From NCBI GenBank assembly GCA_963816435.1, contig CAWFKS010000006.1:1-64000 (forward strand): 64,000 bases of DNA, written 5' to 3'. This document shows positions 10,224-19,817 of this stretch, piece after piece. Within the stretch, counting starts at the first letter, position 1. Each line of letters begins with the position of its first letter. Origin of the DNA: CAWFKS01 sp963816435. GTDB lineage: Bacteria; Pseudomonadota; Alphaproteobacteria; Rhizobiales; Rhizobiaceae. A model generated the notes under the pieces. The model was given only the letters and a program-made list of their open reading frames with translations, did no database searches and was not told where the DNA came from. Made by a program: the position numbers and the translations under genes.

Positions 10224-11093
10224 CTAGCCTTCCAGGCGCGCCAGCAGGGAGGACGTGTCCCAGCGGTTGCCGCCCATCTTCTGGATGTCCTTGTAGAACT
10301 GGTCGACCAGGGCGGTCACCGCCAGCGTGGCGCCGTTGCGGTTCGCCTCGGCGAGGCAGATGCCGAGGTCCTTGCGCATCCAGTCGACCGCGAAGCCGAA
10401 ATCGTATTTGCCGGCGTTCATCGTCTTGTGGCGATTTTCCATCTGCCACGAGCCGGCGGCGCCCTTCGAGATGACGTCCACCACCTTCTCGATGTCGAGT
10501 CCGGCCTTCTTGCCGAAATGAATCCCCTCGGCCAGGCCCTGCACCAGACCGGCGATGCAGATCTGGTTGATCATCTTTGTGAGCTGTCCGGCGCCGGCGG
10601 GGCCCATCAGCCCGACCATCCGGGCAAAGGCGTCGATCACCGGCCTGGCCTTGTCGAAATCGGCCTGGCTGCCGCCGCACATCACCGTCAGCACGCCGTT
10701 CTCGGCGCCCGCCTGGCCACCGGAGACCGGCGCATCGATGAAGCCGAAGCCGCGCCTGTCGGCCTCTTCGGCGAGTTCTCGCGCGACCTCGGCGGAGGCG
10801 GTCGTGTTGTCGATGAAGACGGAGCCCTTCTTCATCGCCTCGAACGCGCCCTCGGGGCCCAGCGTAACGGAGCGCAGGTCGTCGTCGTTGCCGACGCAGG
10901 CGAACACGAAGTCCTTGCCCTCTGCTGCGGCGGCCGGCGTCGGCGCGAACTCGCCGCCGTATTCGGCAGCCCACTTTTCTGCCTTGGCGGTGGTGCGGTT
11001 GTAGACAGTCGTCTCGTGGCCGCCCTTGTTCTTCAGGTGGCCGGCCATCGGATAGCCCATCACCCCCAGCCCGATGAATGCAACCTTCGCCAT
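10224..11093 (-). CDS. NAD(P)-dependent beta-hydroxyacid dehydrogenase (3-hydroxyisobutyrate / tartronate semialdehyde type)
   Basis: Oxidoreductase of 289 residues. An N-terminal Rossmann domain opens AKVAFIGLGVMGYPMAGHL, and the substrate-binding signature FIDAPVSGGQAGAENG lies near residue 115. The catalytic Lys region GAGQLTKMINQICI follows near 165. These fit 2-hydroxy-3-oxopropionate reductase or 3-hydroxyisobutyrate dehydrogenase; the exact substrate is open. ATG 11093 is chosen because the sequence before it does not belong to the family. Confidence 0.9.
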   Translation of the reverse strand: MAKVAFIGLGVMGYPMAGHLKNKGGHETTVYNRTTAKAEKWAAEYGGEFAPTPAAAAEGKDFVFACVGNDDDLRSVTLGPEGAFEAMKKGSVFIDNTTASAEVARELAEEADRRGFGFIDAPVSGGQAGAENGVLTVMCGGSQADFDKARPVIDAFARMVGLMGPAGAGQLTKMINQICIAGLVQGLAEGIHFGKKAGLDIEKVVDVISKGAAGSWQMENRHKTMNAGKYDFGFAVDWMRKDLGICLAEANRNGATLAVTALVDQFYKDIQKMGGNRWDTSSLLARLEG

Positions 11094-11179
11094 GCGACCG
11101 TCTCCCGTTCGTTGTTGCTGGTTTCGGCGCGCACTATCGCCAAGCCGCTGCATCGCTGCAAGTCGCGGAGGGAGCGCGT

Positions 11180-12306
11180 TCAGACCGAGCGCTCGATGAA
11201 ATCCGCGATGGCGGCGACGTCGTCGAGATCGAAAACCGGCAGGGTCTCGCCCGATTGCGGGCCATCGGCGGCGACCGCCAGCACGCTCGCGTCATTTTCG
11301 CTCAGCCGCGCCGTATCCTCGCCTCGGCGCGCCGGCATTCGATCTTGGGATGGGGCTCGCGCTTGTATCCCTCGATCAGGACGATATCGCACGGTGACAG
11401 GCGCGCGAGAATATCCGCCAATGCGGGCTCGTCTTCTTCGAGGAGTTCGTGCATCAGAACCCAGCGCCGCGAGGAGACGATGGCTACTTCGGCAGCGCCG
11501 GCCTTGCGATGGCGGAAGGAATCGGTGCCCGGCTGGTCGACGTCGAACTCGTGATGAGCGTGCTTGACGGTGGCGACCTTCAGGCCGCGTCGCGAGAATT
11601 CGGCGACGAGGCGTTCCGTCAATGTCGTCTTGCCGGAATTCTTCCAGCCAGTAATGCCGATGACGCGCTGCTTCATGGCCGGCAACTCGCGACAGAGGCT
11701 TTCCGCCTCCGCCAGTTCGTCGGGCGTGTTGACGTTGAAGAAGGGTCGCACCTCGCGAGCTCCGACCCGTAGCGGCGGGAATTTGACAGTCTCGAACCCG
11801 TGGCGACCGGCCCAGTCCGCGATGCGGCTCTTAGCCGGACCCGCAAGGAACGTGTCCAGATCGTCTGCCAGCGCCACCGGCCACAGCCCGAACACGGGAT
11901 GCATGTCGCTCTCGTCGGCCGCCAGAACGATGCGGCCTGGATGGTTCGCCTCGACGTCGCGCAGCCGTGCCACGAGATCTGGCGGAAAGAACGGCGTGTC
12001 GCCGGCGACCGTGACGACGCGCGAGGTGCCGGGATCACCTGCTGCCCATCGCATGGCGGCAAGAATGCCGGACAGGGGACCGCGGCTTTCGGCGGGACGG
12101 TCGGGCAAGACCGGCAGGCCGAAGGCGCGGAAGCGGTCGGGATCGCCGTTCGCGTTGATGGCGAGAGGCATCGCCTGCCGCATGAGGCCGTCGATGACGT
12201 GGGCCAACAACGGGCGCCCGCATAACGGCTTCAGCACCTTGTCGCCGCCGCCCATGCGCTGGGACCTGCCGCCTGCCAGAATGACGCCCGCGATTGCCTC
12301 CACCAC
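11180..12306 (-). CDS. mobA: Molybdenum cofactor guanylyltransferase MobA joined to MobB; 3' end frameshifted
   Basis: Residues 1-210 are MobA, which transfers GMP to molybdopterin: VILAGGRSQRMGGGDKVL at the start, then AGDTPFF and a final NVNTPDELAEAE. With no stop codon the frame runs into MobB, a GTP-binding partner whose own start would be the ATG at 11676 (MKQRVIGITGWKNSGKTTL, P-loop, then VKHAHHEFD and LIEGYKRE). Usually these are separate overlapping genes, so this is either a true fusion or a lost stop. A second break near 11318 shifts the MobB end; the proper tail (ENDASVLAVAAD...DLDDVAAIADFI) continues in the next frame to 11180. Confidence 0.8.
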
Positions 12307-12316
12307 CCGGCGCTCC

Positions 12317-13575
12317 TCAGATATCTCCGGCGACGCGCGCCACGTGAATGACGTAGAACGTCGCCGCCGCGGCGAGAAGGCTGGAGGCGAACATCACCCA
12401 CAGCAGCGGAGCCGCGCCGCTTTCGGTCGAAATCAGGGCGCCCGCGAGCACCGACAGCAGCGCCCCGCTGCCGACCTGGATGGTGCCGCCCAGCCCTGAG
12501 GCCGAGCCGGCGATGTGCGGTCGCACGCTGACGATGCCCGCATTCGCGCTCGGCAGGCTGAGGCCGTTGCCGATGCCGAGGATCAGCATTGGCCCGAACA
12601 GCGACATGCGGGTGGTAGAGCCCGAACGCGAACAGCAGGAGCGCGACACCCGTTCCGACCGTCGAAACGATTCCGCCCGCCAGCATCATCCGGTTGAGGC
12701 CAAGGCGGCGCGAATAGCGTCCGGAGAGGAAGTTGCCGGCCATGTAGCCAAAGGACACGAGCGCGAAATAGAGGCCATAGGCTGAGGGTGACAGCGACAG
12801 GATTTCGGTGGCGACGAAAGCACCGCCTCCCAGGAAGGCGTAGAACGCTCCCGTCGTGAAGCCGGCGGCCAGCGAATAGCCCCAGAACCGCCGCGATCGT
12901 GCCAGCTCAGGGTAGTTTCGCATCTGCGCGCCGAAGCTTGCTGTGCGCTGGTGGTTGGTCTCGCCCAGGTCGAACCAGACGAGTGCGCTGACAGCCAGTC
13001 CGAAGCCGAAGATGAGCCAGAAGCTCGCCTGCCACCCAAAGACCTCGTCGAGCAATCCGCCTATGGTTGGCGCGATCATCGGCACCACCGCCATGCCCAT
13101 GGTGACGTAGCCGATCTTGGAGGCGGCGTCGTCGGCCTCGACCATGTCCCGCACGATGGCGCGAGACAGCACCATTCCGCCGGCGGAGAATGCCTGGAAC
13201 ACGCGCGCCACCAGCAGCCATTCGATCGACGGCGCATAGATCGCGGCCATGCTGGCGACCAGGAAGACCGCCAGGCACGCCAGCAAGATCGGCCGGCGGC
13301 CGAACCTGTCGGATGCCGGGCCCGATGACGAGTTGCAGCAGCGCCGTTGCCGCGAGGTAGATCGAAACGGTGAGTTGCACCACGCTGTAGCTGGTGTCGA
13401 AGTGGCGGGCGATGCCCGGCAGCGACGGCAGAAACACGTTGCTGCTCATGGTGTTGAGGGCGGTCGTCAGAACCAGCGTGACGATGTGCGGGGGAGAGAA
13501 GCGATGAAAGGGGCGCGGTGCGGGTCCCTTCGCGTTTACGGCCGCGTTGGTCGCCGGCTCCGGTTGCACCGCCAT
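12317..13575 (-). CDS. MFS transporter, Bcr/CflA-type multidrug efflux (two frameshifts)
   Basis: Drug:H+ antiporter of the 12-helix Bcr/CflA group. The opening segment FLPSLPGIARHFDTSYSVVQ and the loop after helix 2 (read as GPGSDRFGRRPILLACLAVF across a break) are typical. The middle holds GYVTMGMAVVPMIAPTIGG, the last part LILGIGNGLSLPSANAGIVS. Reading frame must shift near 13318 and again near 12612, each by a single base, to keep one protein of about 415 residues. Lies 10 bases past the mobA start, same direction. The breaks look technical rather than adaptive. Confidence 0.8.
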
Positions 13576-13585
13576 TCAAACTTCC

Positions 13586-14569
13586 TCAGATGCCGTCTGG
13601 CGCCATCGCCGGACCCGTGCTCTCGGCCACCGGCTGGAGGTGGCCGACCCGACGTTCTCGATACAACGCATAGAGGCCGGAGGAAACGACCAGGCAGGCT
13701 CCCGCGATCATGACCGCATCCGGGACGTCGCCGAAGGCGAGATAGCCGAGAAGGATCGACCACAGCAGCGCGGAATAGCGGAACGGCGCGATGAAGGAAA
13801 TTTCTCCGACGCGCAGCGAGGTGATGATCGACTGATAGGCGACGAGAAGCAGGACTGCCGCTGCCAGGAGCTTCAAGATCGTCGCCCCGCTCATCGGCGT
13901 CCATCCGCCGTAGGGCGCGAGCAGGGCGGCGCCGGCCAGAGCCAGACCCGCCGATGTCGCGGTCGACACCAGGAGCGTCGGGATTTCGCCGGGTATCTGC
14001 CGGGTGGCGAGATCGCGCACCGCACACAGCAGCACGCAAAGCAGCGCCAGCAGCGAATAGGCGTTGAAGCCGGAGAAACCCGGCCGCATGACGATCAGGA
14101 CGCCCGCGAAACCGATGCCGATGGCAAGCCAGCGCCGCCAGCCGACGGGCTCGGACAGGAACAGCGCGGCACCCATGGTCACGGCGAGCGGCAGTGCCTG
14201 CAGCACGGCGGAGACATTGGCGAGCGGCATGTGCGACAGGGCGATGAAGAAGCAGGTCGTGGCGGCGATCTCGCACAGGACGCGTATCGCCACCGCCGGA
14301 TGGAATGCAGAGCCCGGGCGCTTCAGCGCGCCACGCGACCAGGCGAGCGCGGCGATCATCAGCGTGGCGAAGATGCCGCGCACCAGCATCGCCTGCGCCA
14401 TGCTGAGGTCGGCGAAGACCGATTTGGTGAGCGTGTCGTTCCCGGCGAAACTCGCCATCGCGACGAGCATGAAGGCCGCGCCGCGGGGATTGGATGTGGT
14501 CTGCACTGCGAATCCCGCCGCGAACGATTGAATGGCAAACCCATTATGGCCGCAGACGGGCATTGGCAA
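13586..14569 (-). CDS. EamA family (DMT superfamily) exporter
   Basis: Membrane protein of up to 327 residues with ten hydrophobic helices in two EamA repeats (MLVAMASFAGNDTLTKSVF at the first helix, SVLGE-like SEPVGWRRWLAIGIGFAGV at helix 5, FIAPFRYSALLWSILLGYL near helix 8). Likely an exporter of small metabolites, substrate unknown. The first 20-odd residues of the long form are not family-like; a GTG at 14506 is an equally good start. Ends 11 bases before the MFS gene. Confidence 0.85.
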   Translation of the reverse strand: MPMPVCGHNGFAIQSFAAGFAVQTTSNPRGAAFMLVAMASFAGNDTLTKSVFADLSMAQAMLVRGIFATLMIAALAWSRGALKRPGSAFHPAVAIRVLCEIAATTCFFIALSHMPLANVSAVLQALPLAVTMGAALFLSEPVGWRRWLAIGIGFAGVLIVMRPGFSGFNAYSLLALLCVLLCAVRDLATRQIPGEIPTLLVSTATSAGLALAGAALLAPYGGWTPMSGATILKLLAAAVLLLVAYQSIITSLRVGEISFIAPFRYSALLWSILLGYLAFGDVPDAVMIAGACLVVSSGLYALYRERRVGHLQPVAESTGPAMAPDGI

Positions 14570-14623
14570 TCTCGCCAGCAGCGCGATTGCGTTGGTCCTG
14601 CCGGAGCGGGGCAGGCGGCGCGG

Positions 14624-15085
14624 CTACATGCCGAAATAACGTCCGCCGGTGGCGAAGATGATGGTGAGCACGCCGAGCGCCAGATTGATCGCGACGATGA
14701 CGCGGATCTGGTCGAGGCGGCGCGCCGCTTCCGGCAGATCGTTGCCGTCCACGGCCACACGGAAGCGCTTCCACGGGCCGAAGAGCAGATGAAGATAGAT
14801 CAGCATCATGATGATGCCAGTGGTCATCATCAGGTTGACGTGCATGGGGGCGGCAGGAAAGCCGCCATAGGCGCCGAAAATGATCCAGACGCCGGTGACC
14901 AGCAACAGTGCGGCCGCTACGCCCGCCCAGGGCAGGAAACGGGCGAACACCCGCCGCCAGAGCGGCAGGCGTGCGGCCGGCTCGAGCGGCCCGGCCGCCG
15001 GCCTCAGCATGAAATAGGCGAACGCCATGCCGCCGACCCAGAAGACGGCGGAGAGTGCGTGAATGGTGACGAGAAGGGGAACCAT
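14624..15085 (-). CDS. CopD-like four-helix membrane protein
   Basis: Protein of 153 residues with four hydrophobic helices. It opens with LLVTIHALSAVFWVGGMAFAYF, which is the His-containing first helix of CopD/DUF4149-like proteins, and has a second conserved part PMHVNLMMTTGIIMMLIYLHLL. Such proteins are linked to copper handling or haem/quinone chemistry, but no function is assured. Its ATG overlaps the stop of the preceding lipoprotein-like gene (TGATG), suggesting coupling in an operon that starts with moaA. Confidence 0.7.
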   Translation of the reverse strand: MVPLLVTIHALSAVFWVGGMAFAYFMLRPAAGPLEPAARLPLWRRVFARFLPWAGVAAALLLVTGVWIIFGAYGGFPAAPMHVNLMMTTGIIMMLIYLHLLFGPWKRFRVAVDGNDLPEAARRLDQIRVIVAINLALGVLTIIFATGGRYFGM

Positions 15086-15593
15086 CAGGGACCGCTCAGG
15101 CTGTTGGCGATAGGGCCGACCACCGGGTCGTATCTGTCGCGCATGGATTGCGGATAGCGCAGCAGCACCGAATGCACGGTGTCGCCGGAGAACTCGAAAC
15201 GCTGGTAGAAGATGTCGCCGCCCTCGATGCCCGAAACGACGGCCCAGCCCTTGCCGGCGCGCCGGTAGGTGACCTGCGGCACCATCGGGCAGCCAGCCGA
15301 CCCGTTGGTCGAGATAGGCGTTCAGGCGATAGATCCTCGATATTGTAGGAGCCGAACACGGTGAGGCTGCCGCCGTCTTCGGCCGTCCACTTCATCCCGT
15401 CGCCATTTGTCGGCGGTTCCTCGCGCGTCTCGAAAAGTTCAGCGGGGAAGGTGACGTGCGTGCCGAAGCGATCGTTCGAGTAGGTGAGACTGTCGGCTCT
15501 TGCCGGGCGGGACGGCAACGGCAGGCGATCAGCAACGCCGCGGCTGCGGCGAGCGCATAGCCGATGCGGGCGGATTTCGCCGCGGAGCCGCAT
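15085..15593 (-). CDS. Putative exported hypothetical protein (several frameshifts)
   Basis: Unrecognised protein. A hydrophobic stretch with a cysteine (RIGYALAAAAALLIAC) looks like a signal or lipoprotein peptide, followed by SNDRFGTHVTFPAELFETRE, then ESNIEDL-like text and finally QVTYRRAGKGWAVVSG...FYQRFEFSGDTVHSVLLRYP. These parts fall in different frames, needing shifts near 15500-15570, 15325 and 15285. The ATG at 15593 overlaps the moaA stop, and the stop at 15085 overlaps the next ATG. Periplasmic location is inferred only from the hydrophobic start. Confidence 0.5.
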
Positions 15594-16609
15594 CAGCCGC
15601 CGGTCACGCTCATGTGGCGCGAGACGGCAGGGCGCCTCGTCTTGCGGTCGATGACGAAGTCGTGGCCCTTGGGCTTGCGGCCGATCGCCTCGTCTATGGC
15701 GTTGTTGAGGAGCTCGTTGCCTTCCGAGGCCCGCAGCGGCGCGCGAAGGTCGGCGGCGTCCTCCTGGCCGAGGCACATGTAGAGCGTGCCGGTGCAGGTC
15801 AGGCGCACGCGGTTGCAGCTCTCGCAGAAATTGTGGGTGAGCGGCGTGATGAACCCCAGCCGTCCGCCGGTCTCGGCGACCTCGACATAGCGCGCCGGCC
15901 CGCCGGACTTGTAGGGGATGTCGGTCAGCGTGAACTGGCGCTCGAGATCGGCGCGCAACTGCGACAGCGGCAGGTACTGGTCGGTCCGGTCGGCGTCGAT
16001 CTCGCCCATCGGCATCGTCTCGATGACGGTGAGGTCGATGCCCCGGCCGTGCGCCCAGCGCATCATCTCGGGCAGCTCGGCATCGTTGAAGCCTTTCAAC
16101 GCGACCGCGTTCAGCTTGATCTTCAGCCCGGCACGTTCCGCAGCCTCGATGCCTTCCATGACCTTCGCCAAATTGCCCCAGCGGGTGATGGCGTGGAACT
16201 TGTCGGGATCGAGCGTGTCCAGCGAGACGTTGATGCGCCTGACACCGCAATCGGCCAGTTCGTCGGCGAAGCGCGCAAGCTGCGAACCGTTGGTGGTCAG
16301 CGTCAGTTCGTCGAGAGCGCCTGTGTCCAGATGACGTGAAAGCTGGCGCACCAGATGCATGATGTTCTTGCGCACCAGCGGCTCGCCGCCGGTCAGCCTG
16401 AGCTTGCGCACGCCGCGTTCGACGAAGGCCGTGCACAGGCGGTCCAGTTCTTCCAGTGAAAGCAGGTCGCGCTTGGGCAGGAACGTCATGTCCTCCGCCA
16501 TGCAGTAGGTGCAGCGGAAGTCGCAGCGATCCGTCACCGAGACGCGCAGATAGGTGATGGCGCGCCCGAACGGGTCGATCATGCTGCTGCTTGCGGGGTT
16601 GAATTCCAT
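15593..16609 (-). CDS. moaA: GTP 3',8-cyclase (molybdenum cofactor biosynthesis)
   Basis: Radical SAM enzyme that converts GTP to 3',8-cyclo-7,8-dihydro-GTP, the first step of molybdopterin synthesis. The N-terminal cluster motif CDFRCTYC follows SYLRVSVTDR-type sequence; the SAM site LRLTGGEPLVR comes next. The second cluster is supplied by CESCNRVRLTCTGTLYMC near residue 255, and the protein ends with the GG needed for activity (SVTGG). ATG 16609 gives 338 residues; an upstream ATG at 16666 adds a non-conserved extension. Confidence 0.95.
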   Translation of the reverse strand: MEFNPASSSMIDPFGRAITYLRVSVTDRCDFRCTYCMAEDMTFLPKRDLLSLEELDRLCTAFVERGVRKLRLTGGEPLVRKNIMHLVRQLSRHLDTGALDELTLTTNGSQLARFADELADCGVRRINVSLDTLDPDKFHAITRWGNLAKVMEGIEAAERAGLKIKLNAVALKGFNDAELPEMMRWAHGRGIDLTVIETMPMGEIDADRTDQYLPLSQLRADLERQFTLTDIPYKSGGPARYVEVAETGGRLGFITPLTHNFCESCNRVRLTCTGTLYMCLGQEDAADLRAPLRASEGNELLNNAIDEAIGRKPKGHDFVIDRKTRRPAVSRHMSVTGG

Positions 16610-16734
16610 TCTCGGTTCGCCTGTCCCTCGGTCCCTGCAATGTGGCCTCTGGAGAAAAGGATTCAAGCCTTCCTGCGGGGCCCTTCTTTAGCATCGCATG
16701 GGCGTCACCGGCAATGCGGGCCGGATGACGCATG

Positions 16735-17643
16735 TCAGGTCTCCGGCGGCAAGGGCTGCGCGACCGTTCGCTCGCGGAAGACCACGTAGAGGCCTGCCGA
16801 CATCGTCACGACGATGCCGAAGGCGGCAAGGCCATTCGGCAGATCGCGGAAGATGAGCCAGCCGATCAGGGTGGCGAAAGGGATTTCCAGATACTGGATG
16901 GGCGCGAGCGTGGCCGATGGAGCCAGCCGCAGCGCCCACGTCATCACCAAATGGGCGAGCGTGCCGAGGACGCCCAGCGCGAGCAGCAGCCACACGGCCT
17001 TCGTCCCGGGCGCGACAAAGGCGAGGGCGGGTATGTCTGCGCCGATCGTCGCGATGCCGACCACCGCCAGGCCCCCAAATCCCATCAGGCCGGTCGTGGC
17101 CTGCATGGAGATCGGATCCACGTCCCGCGAAACCTGTCGCGTCACCAGCATGTAGAGGGCGAAGATCACCGCCACGCCCAACGGAAGCAGCGCAGGGGGC
17201 CCGACCACGGCGAAACTCGGCTGCACCACGAGCAGCGTCCCGGCGAAGCCGACGACGCAGGCGGCCAGCCGGCGCGGTCCGATGTCCTCGTTGAGCACGA
17301 GCTTGCCGAGCGCCAGAAGCAGGAACGGCATGACGTAGGCGATGGCGATGGCGTCGGCGAGCGGCAGGTAGCGAAGGGCGGCGAACATGGTGCCGATGCC
17401 CGCGATTTGCAGGAACGTCCGGACGACCGTCAGCAGCAGGGTGCGACGCGACATGCGCCACGAAAGCCGGCTCCACCAAACGATAGGCACCAGCAGGCCT
17501 GCCTGGATCGCGAAGCGCACCGTCAGAAGCTCGAACAGCGGCACGGTGTCGCCCGCCAGCTTCGCCATGGCGTCACCGGCGGGAGCCAGTGCGCAGAAGA
17601 CGATCATCAGGACGATGCCGGCAAAGGGTCGGTCAGCTTGCAT
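16735..17643 (-). CDS. EamA family (DMT superfamily) exporter
   Basis: Membrane protein of 302 residues, ten predicted helices in two EamA repeats (IVLMIVFCALAPAGDAMAKL, FAALRYLPLADAIAIAYVMP, LNEDIGPRRLAACVVGFAGT, then the second set ending GIVVTMSAGLYVVFRERTV). It resembles the S-adenosylmethionine/amino-acid-like exporter branch, but the substrate is unknown. It lies upstream of moaA in the same direction with a gap of 125 bases. Paralogous in type to the exporter at 13.6-14.6 kb. Confidence 0.85.
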   Translation of the reverse strand: MQADRPFAGIVLMIVFCALAPAGDAMAKLAGDTVPLFELLTVRFAIQAGLLVPIVWWSRLSWRMSRRTLLLTVVRTFLQIAGIGTMFAALRYLPLADAIAIAYVMPFLLLALGKLVLNEDIGPRRLAACVVGFAGTLLVVQPSFAVVGPPALLPLGVAVIFALYMLVTRQVSRDVDPISMQATTGLMGFGGLAVVGIATIGADIPALAFVAPGTKAVWLLLALGVLGTLAHLVMTWALRLAPSATLAPIQYLEIPFATLIGWLIFRDLPNGLAAFGIVVTMSAGLYVVFRERTVAQPLPPET

Positions 17644-17789
17644 GCCCGCGCCTTACGCAAAGTGGCGCGGCGGCACAATCGGCCTGCGGGCCGGCACCGG
17701 TCGGGCCACGGGCTTTTCAATGGGTGCTTCCGGGCCTAGACCTGTCGCACCGAGTTCAACGCTCCGAGAGCCGAAGGAACACGCACTAT

Positions 17790-18137
17790 ATGCAACCACC
17801 CACGGAACTCAGGGTCTCGAAGGACAGGCGGCAACTCACCGTCAGCTTCGCCGACGGACAGCGTTTCGAGATTTCGGCCGAAATGCTGCGCGTGCTTTCG
17901 CCCTCGGCCGAGGTGCAGGGCCATTCGCCGGAGCAGCGCGTCACCGTGCCCGGCAAGAAGGACGTCGCGATCTCCCGCATCGAGCCGGTCGGCAACTACG
18001 CGGTGCGCATCGTCTTCGACGATTTCCACGACACCGGCATCTACAGCTGGACCTATCTCAGGAAGCTCGGCGAGCAGCGCGAGACGCTGTGGCAGGCCCA
18101 TCTGGACGAACTCGAGCAAAAGGGGCTCGCGCGGTAG
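17790..18137 (+). CDS. DUF971 domain-containing protein
   Basis: Small protein of 115 residues with the DUF971 domain, the same fold as the N-terminal domain of gamma-butyrobetaine hydroxylase: TELRVSKDRRQLTVSFADG, then ISAEMLRVLSPSAEVQGH, then NYAVRIVFDDFHDTGIYSW. Standalone versions in alphaproteobacteria are probably metal-binding or Fe-S-related (inference). The longer frame upstream of ATG 17790 has no family similarity and is read as non-coding. Confidence 0.85.
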   Translation: MQPPTELRVSKDRRQLTVSFADGQRFEISAEMLRVLSPSAEVQGHSPEQRVTVPGKKDVAISRIEPVGNYAVRIVFDDFHDTGIYSWTYLRKLGEQRETLWQAHLDELEQKGLAR

Positions 18138-18258
18138 CCTCGCCCGGGCGAGTCGCCCGAGGCGGCTCGCGCGAGCGTCATGCAGGGGCTTGATGCTTGC
18201 GTGTCGCCGCAGGCCGGAAGATCAGTTCTTTCGTCAATCGCTTCGGAAAGGAGCCGTG

Positions 18259-18870
18259 ATGTCCAGGATTTCGTCGGTCGAGGAGATCGAGGCGCTCTAC
18301 GGCGAGCCGGGCGAGGCGTCGCTGGTCAAGGAAACCGACCGGCTCATTCCCGAATATGCGGCGTTCATCGAGGCTTCGCCGTTCCTGGCGCTGGCGACCT
18401 GCGGCCCGGAAGGGCTGGACTGTTCGCCGCGCGGCGATCTCGCCGGCTTCGTGCGCATCCACGACGACAGGACGCTGATGATGCCGGACCGGCGCGGCAA
18501 CAATCGCGCCGACTCGCTGAAGAACATCGTGCGGGACCCGCGTGTAGCCCTGCTGTTCCTTGTGCCCGGCTCGGGCACGACCCTGCGCGTCAACGGCCGC
18601 GCCCATATTTCCGTCGACGCCGATCTGTGTGCGTCGTTCGCGGTCGAAGGCAAGCCGGCGCGCTCCGTCACGGTCGTCGAGGTCGAGACGGTCTATTTCC
18701 AGTGCGCCCGCGCCATCAAGCGCTCGGACCTCTGGAATCCCGAGAAGCACGTCGATCCCAAGAGCCTGCCGACGCCGGGTCAGATCCTCGCCGCCACCAG
18801 CCGCCACCGGATCGACGGCGAGGCCTACGACCGCGAGTGGCCGGAGCGAGCAAAGGCGACCATGTGGTGA
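18259..18870 (+). CDS. Pyridoxamine 5'-phosphate oxidase-like FMN-binding protein
   Basis: Split-barrel flavoprotein of 203 residues. Central motifs are FLALATCGPEGLDCSPRGD, LMMPDRRGNNRADSLKNIV and VALLFLVPGSGTTLRVNGRA, which match the PPOX group often labelled MSMEG_1061-like. It lacks the features of a true PdxH, so it likely reduces an unidentified substrate with F420 or FMN. A strong ribosome-binding site (aaaggag) selects ATG 18259. It converges with the deacetylase gene four bases away. Confidence 0.85.
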   Translation: MSRISSVEEIEALYGEPGEASLVKETDRLIPEYAAFIEASPFLALATCGPEGLDCSPRGDLAGFVRIHDDRTLMMPDRRGNNRADSLKNIVRDPRVALLFLVPGSGTTLRVNGRAHISVDADLCASFAVEGKPARSVTVVEVETVYFQCARAIKRSDLWNPEKHVDPKSLPTPGQILAATSRHRIDGEAYDREWPERAKATMW

Positions 18871-18874
18871 GTGC

Positions 18875-19705
18875 CTACTGAGCCGACGCGACCAGCGCGC
18901 CGGAGTCGCGCGACTTCGGCACGAGGTGCACGACGTGGAAGCCCTGCGCCTTCAGGGAGTCCAGGAAGGCCGGCAGCATCTTCACCGTGCGCGCATGAAT
19001 GTCGTGGAACAGCACGATGCCGCCGTGCTGCCGTTCCAGCGCCGTCATCGTGCGGGCGCGCACCTGCTCTGGCGTGGAGGAGAAATAGTCCTTGGAATCG
19101 ACGGTCGGCGACACAACCACGATGCCCCGCATGGCAAGGTGCCGGCGCAGGCGTTGCGTCGAGGCAAGATAGGGAAAGCGGAAGAACGGCGCGACTTTCG
19201 AGCCGGTCGGGATCAGCGCCCGTGCGACGCTGCGCCGGCCCCTGTCTATCTGGTCCACGGCGCTGTCGAAGCTCAGGCTCGCCAGGTTCTTGTGGTCCTG
19301 CGTGTGCGTGCCGATCGAATGCCCGTGGGCGGCGACGTCGCGCACCAGCTTCGGATAAGATTGCGCCATCTGGCCGACCATCAGGAACGTTGCCTTGACG
19401 CCGTAATCGTCCAGGATCTTCAGGATCGCCGGCGTCTTGCCGGGCATCGGACCGTCGTCGAAGGTCAGCACGACCTCGTTTCTGGCGAGCACCAGGTCGG
19501 AGATGCTGCCGACGCGGATCGTGCGGCCTCGCAGACCCGACCGCGGCCCCGGAAAATGCATGACATCGTCCGGCCGCAGCAGGGCCGGGCGCAGTGCCGG
19601 CTCCTCGGCAAAGCCAAGTGCCGGCGGGGGCGGGGCGGGTTTGGTCTGGCACCCGGCGAGGCCGATCGCCGCGAGCGCCACCAGGAGGAGAGGGGAGAAA
19701 CGCAT
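18875..19705 (-). CDS. Polysaccharide deacetylase family lipoprotein
   Basis: NodB-homology carbohydrate esterase of 276 residues. A lipoprotein signal (FSPLLLVALAAIGLAGC) puts it in the envelope. The catalytic domain shows motif 1 LTFDDGP near residue 80, the metal motif HSIGTHTQDH, and RFPYLASTQ for motif 3; the closing motif is IVLFHDIH. It should remove acetyl groups from a periplasmic or surface glycan such as peptidoglycan or chitin-like oligomers. The lipobox start at ATG 19705 is preferred over the longer frame to 19795. Confidence 0.9.
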   Translation of the reverse strand: MRFSPLLLVALAAIGLAGCQTKPAPPPPALGFAEEPALRPALLRPDDVMHFPGPRSGLRGRTIRVGSISDLVLARNEVVLTFDDGPMPGKTPAILKILDDYGVKATFLMVGQMAQSYPKLVRDVAAHGHSIGTHTQDHKNLASLSFDSAVDQIDRGRRSVARALIPTGSKVAPFFRFPYLASTQRLRRHLAMRGIVVVSPTVDSKDYFSSTPEQVRARTMTALERQHGGIVLFHDIHARTVKMLPAFLDSLKAQGFHVVHLVPKSRDSGALVASAQ

Positions 19706-19817
19706 GGCGACACACTCGAGTCGGCTGCAACTGACGCGAGTGTGCCGAATCATGGTTAACGACCGGATAATCGAGAGCCCGGCGCCGTTTACCATGATCG
19801 CCCGCCTTGCGGCCTGC

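Noticed and set aside
13547..15157. A 536-codon plus-strand frame across two transporter genes
   Set aside because: Shadow of the EamA and CopD-like genes; no recognisable domain.
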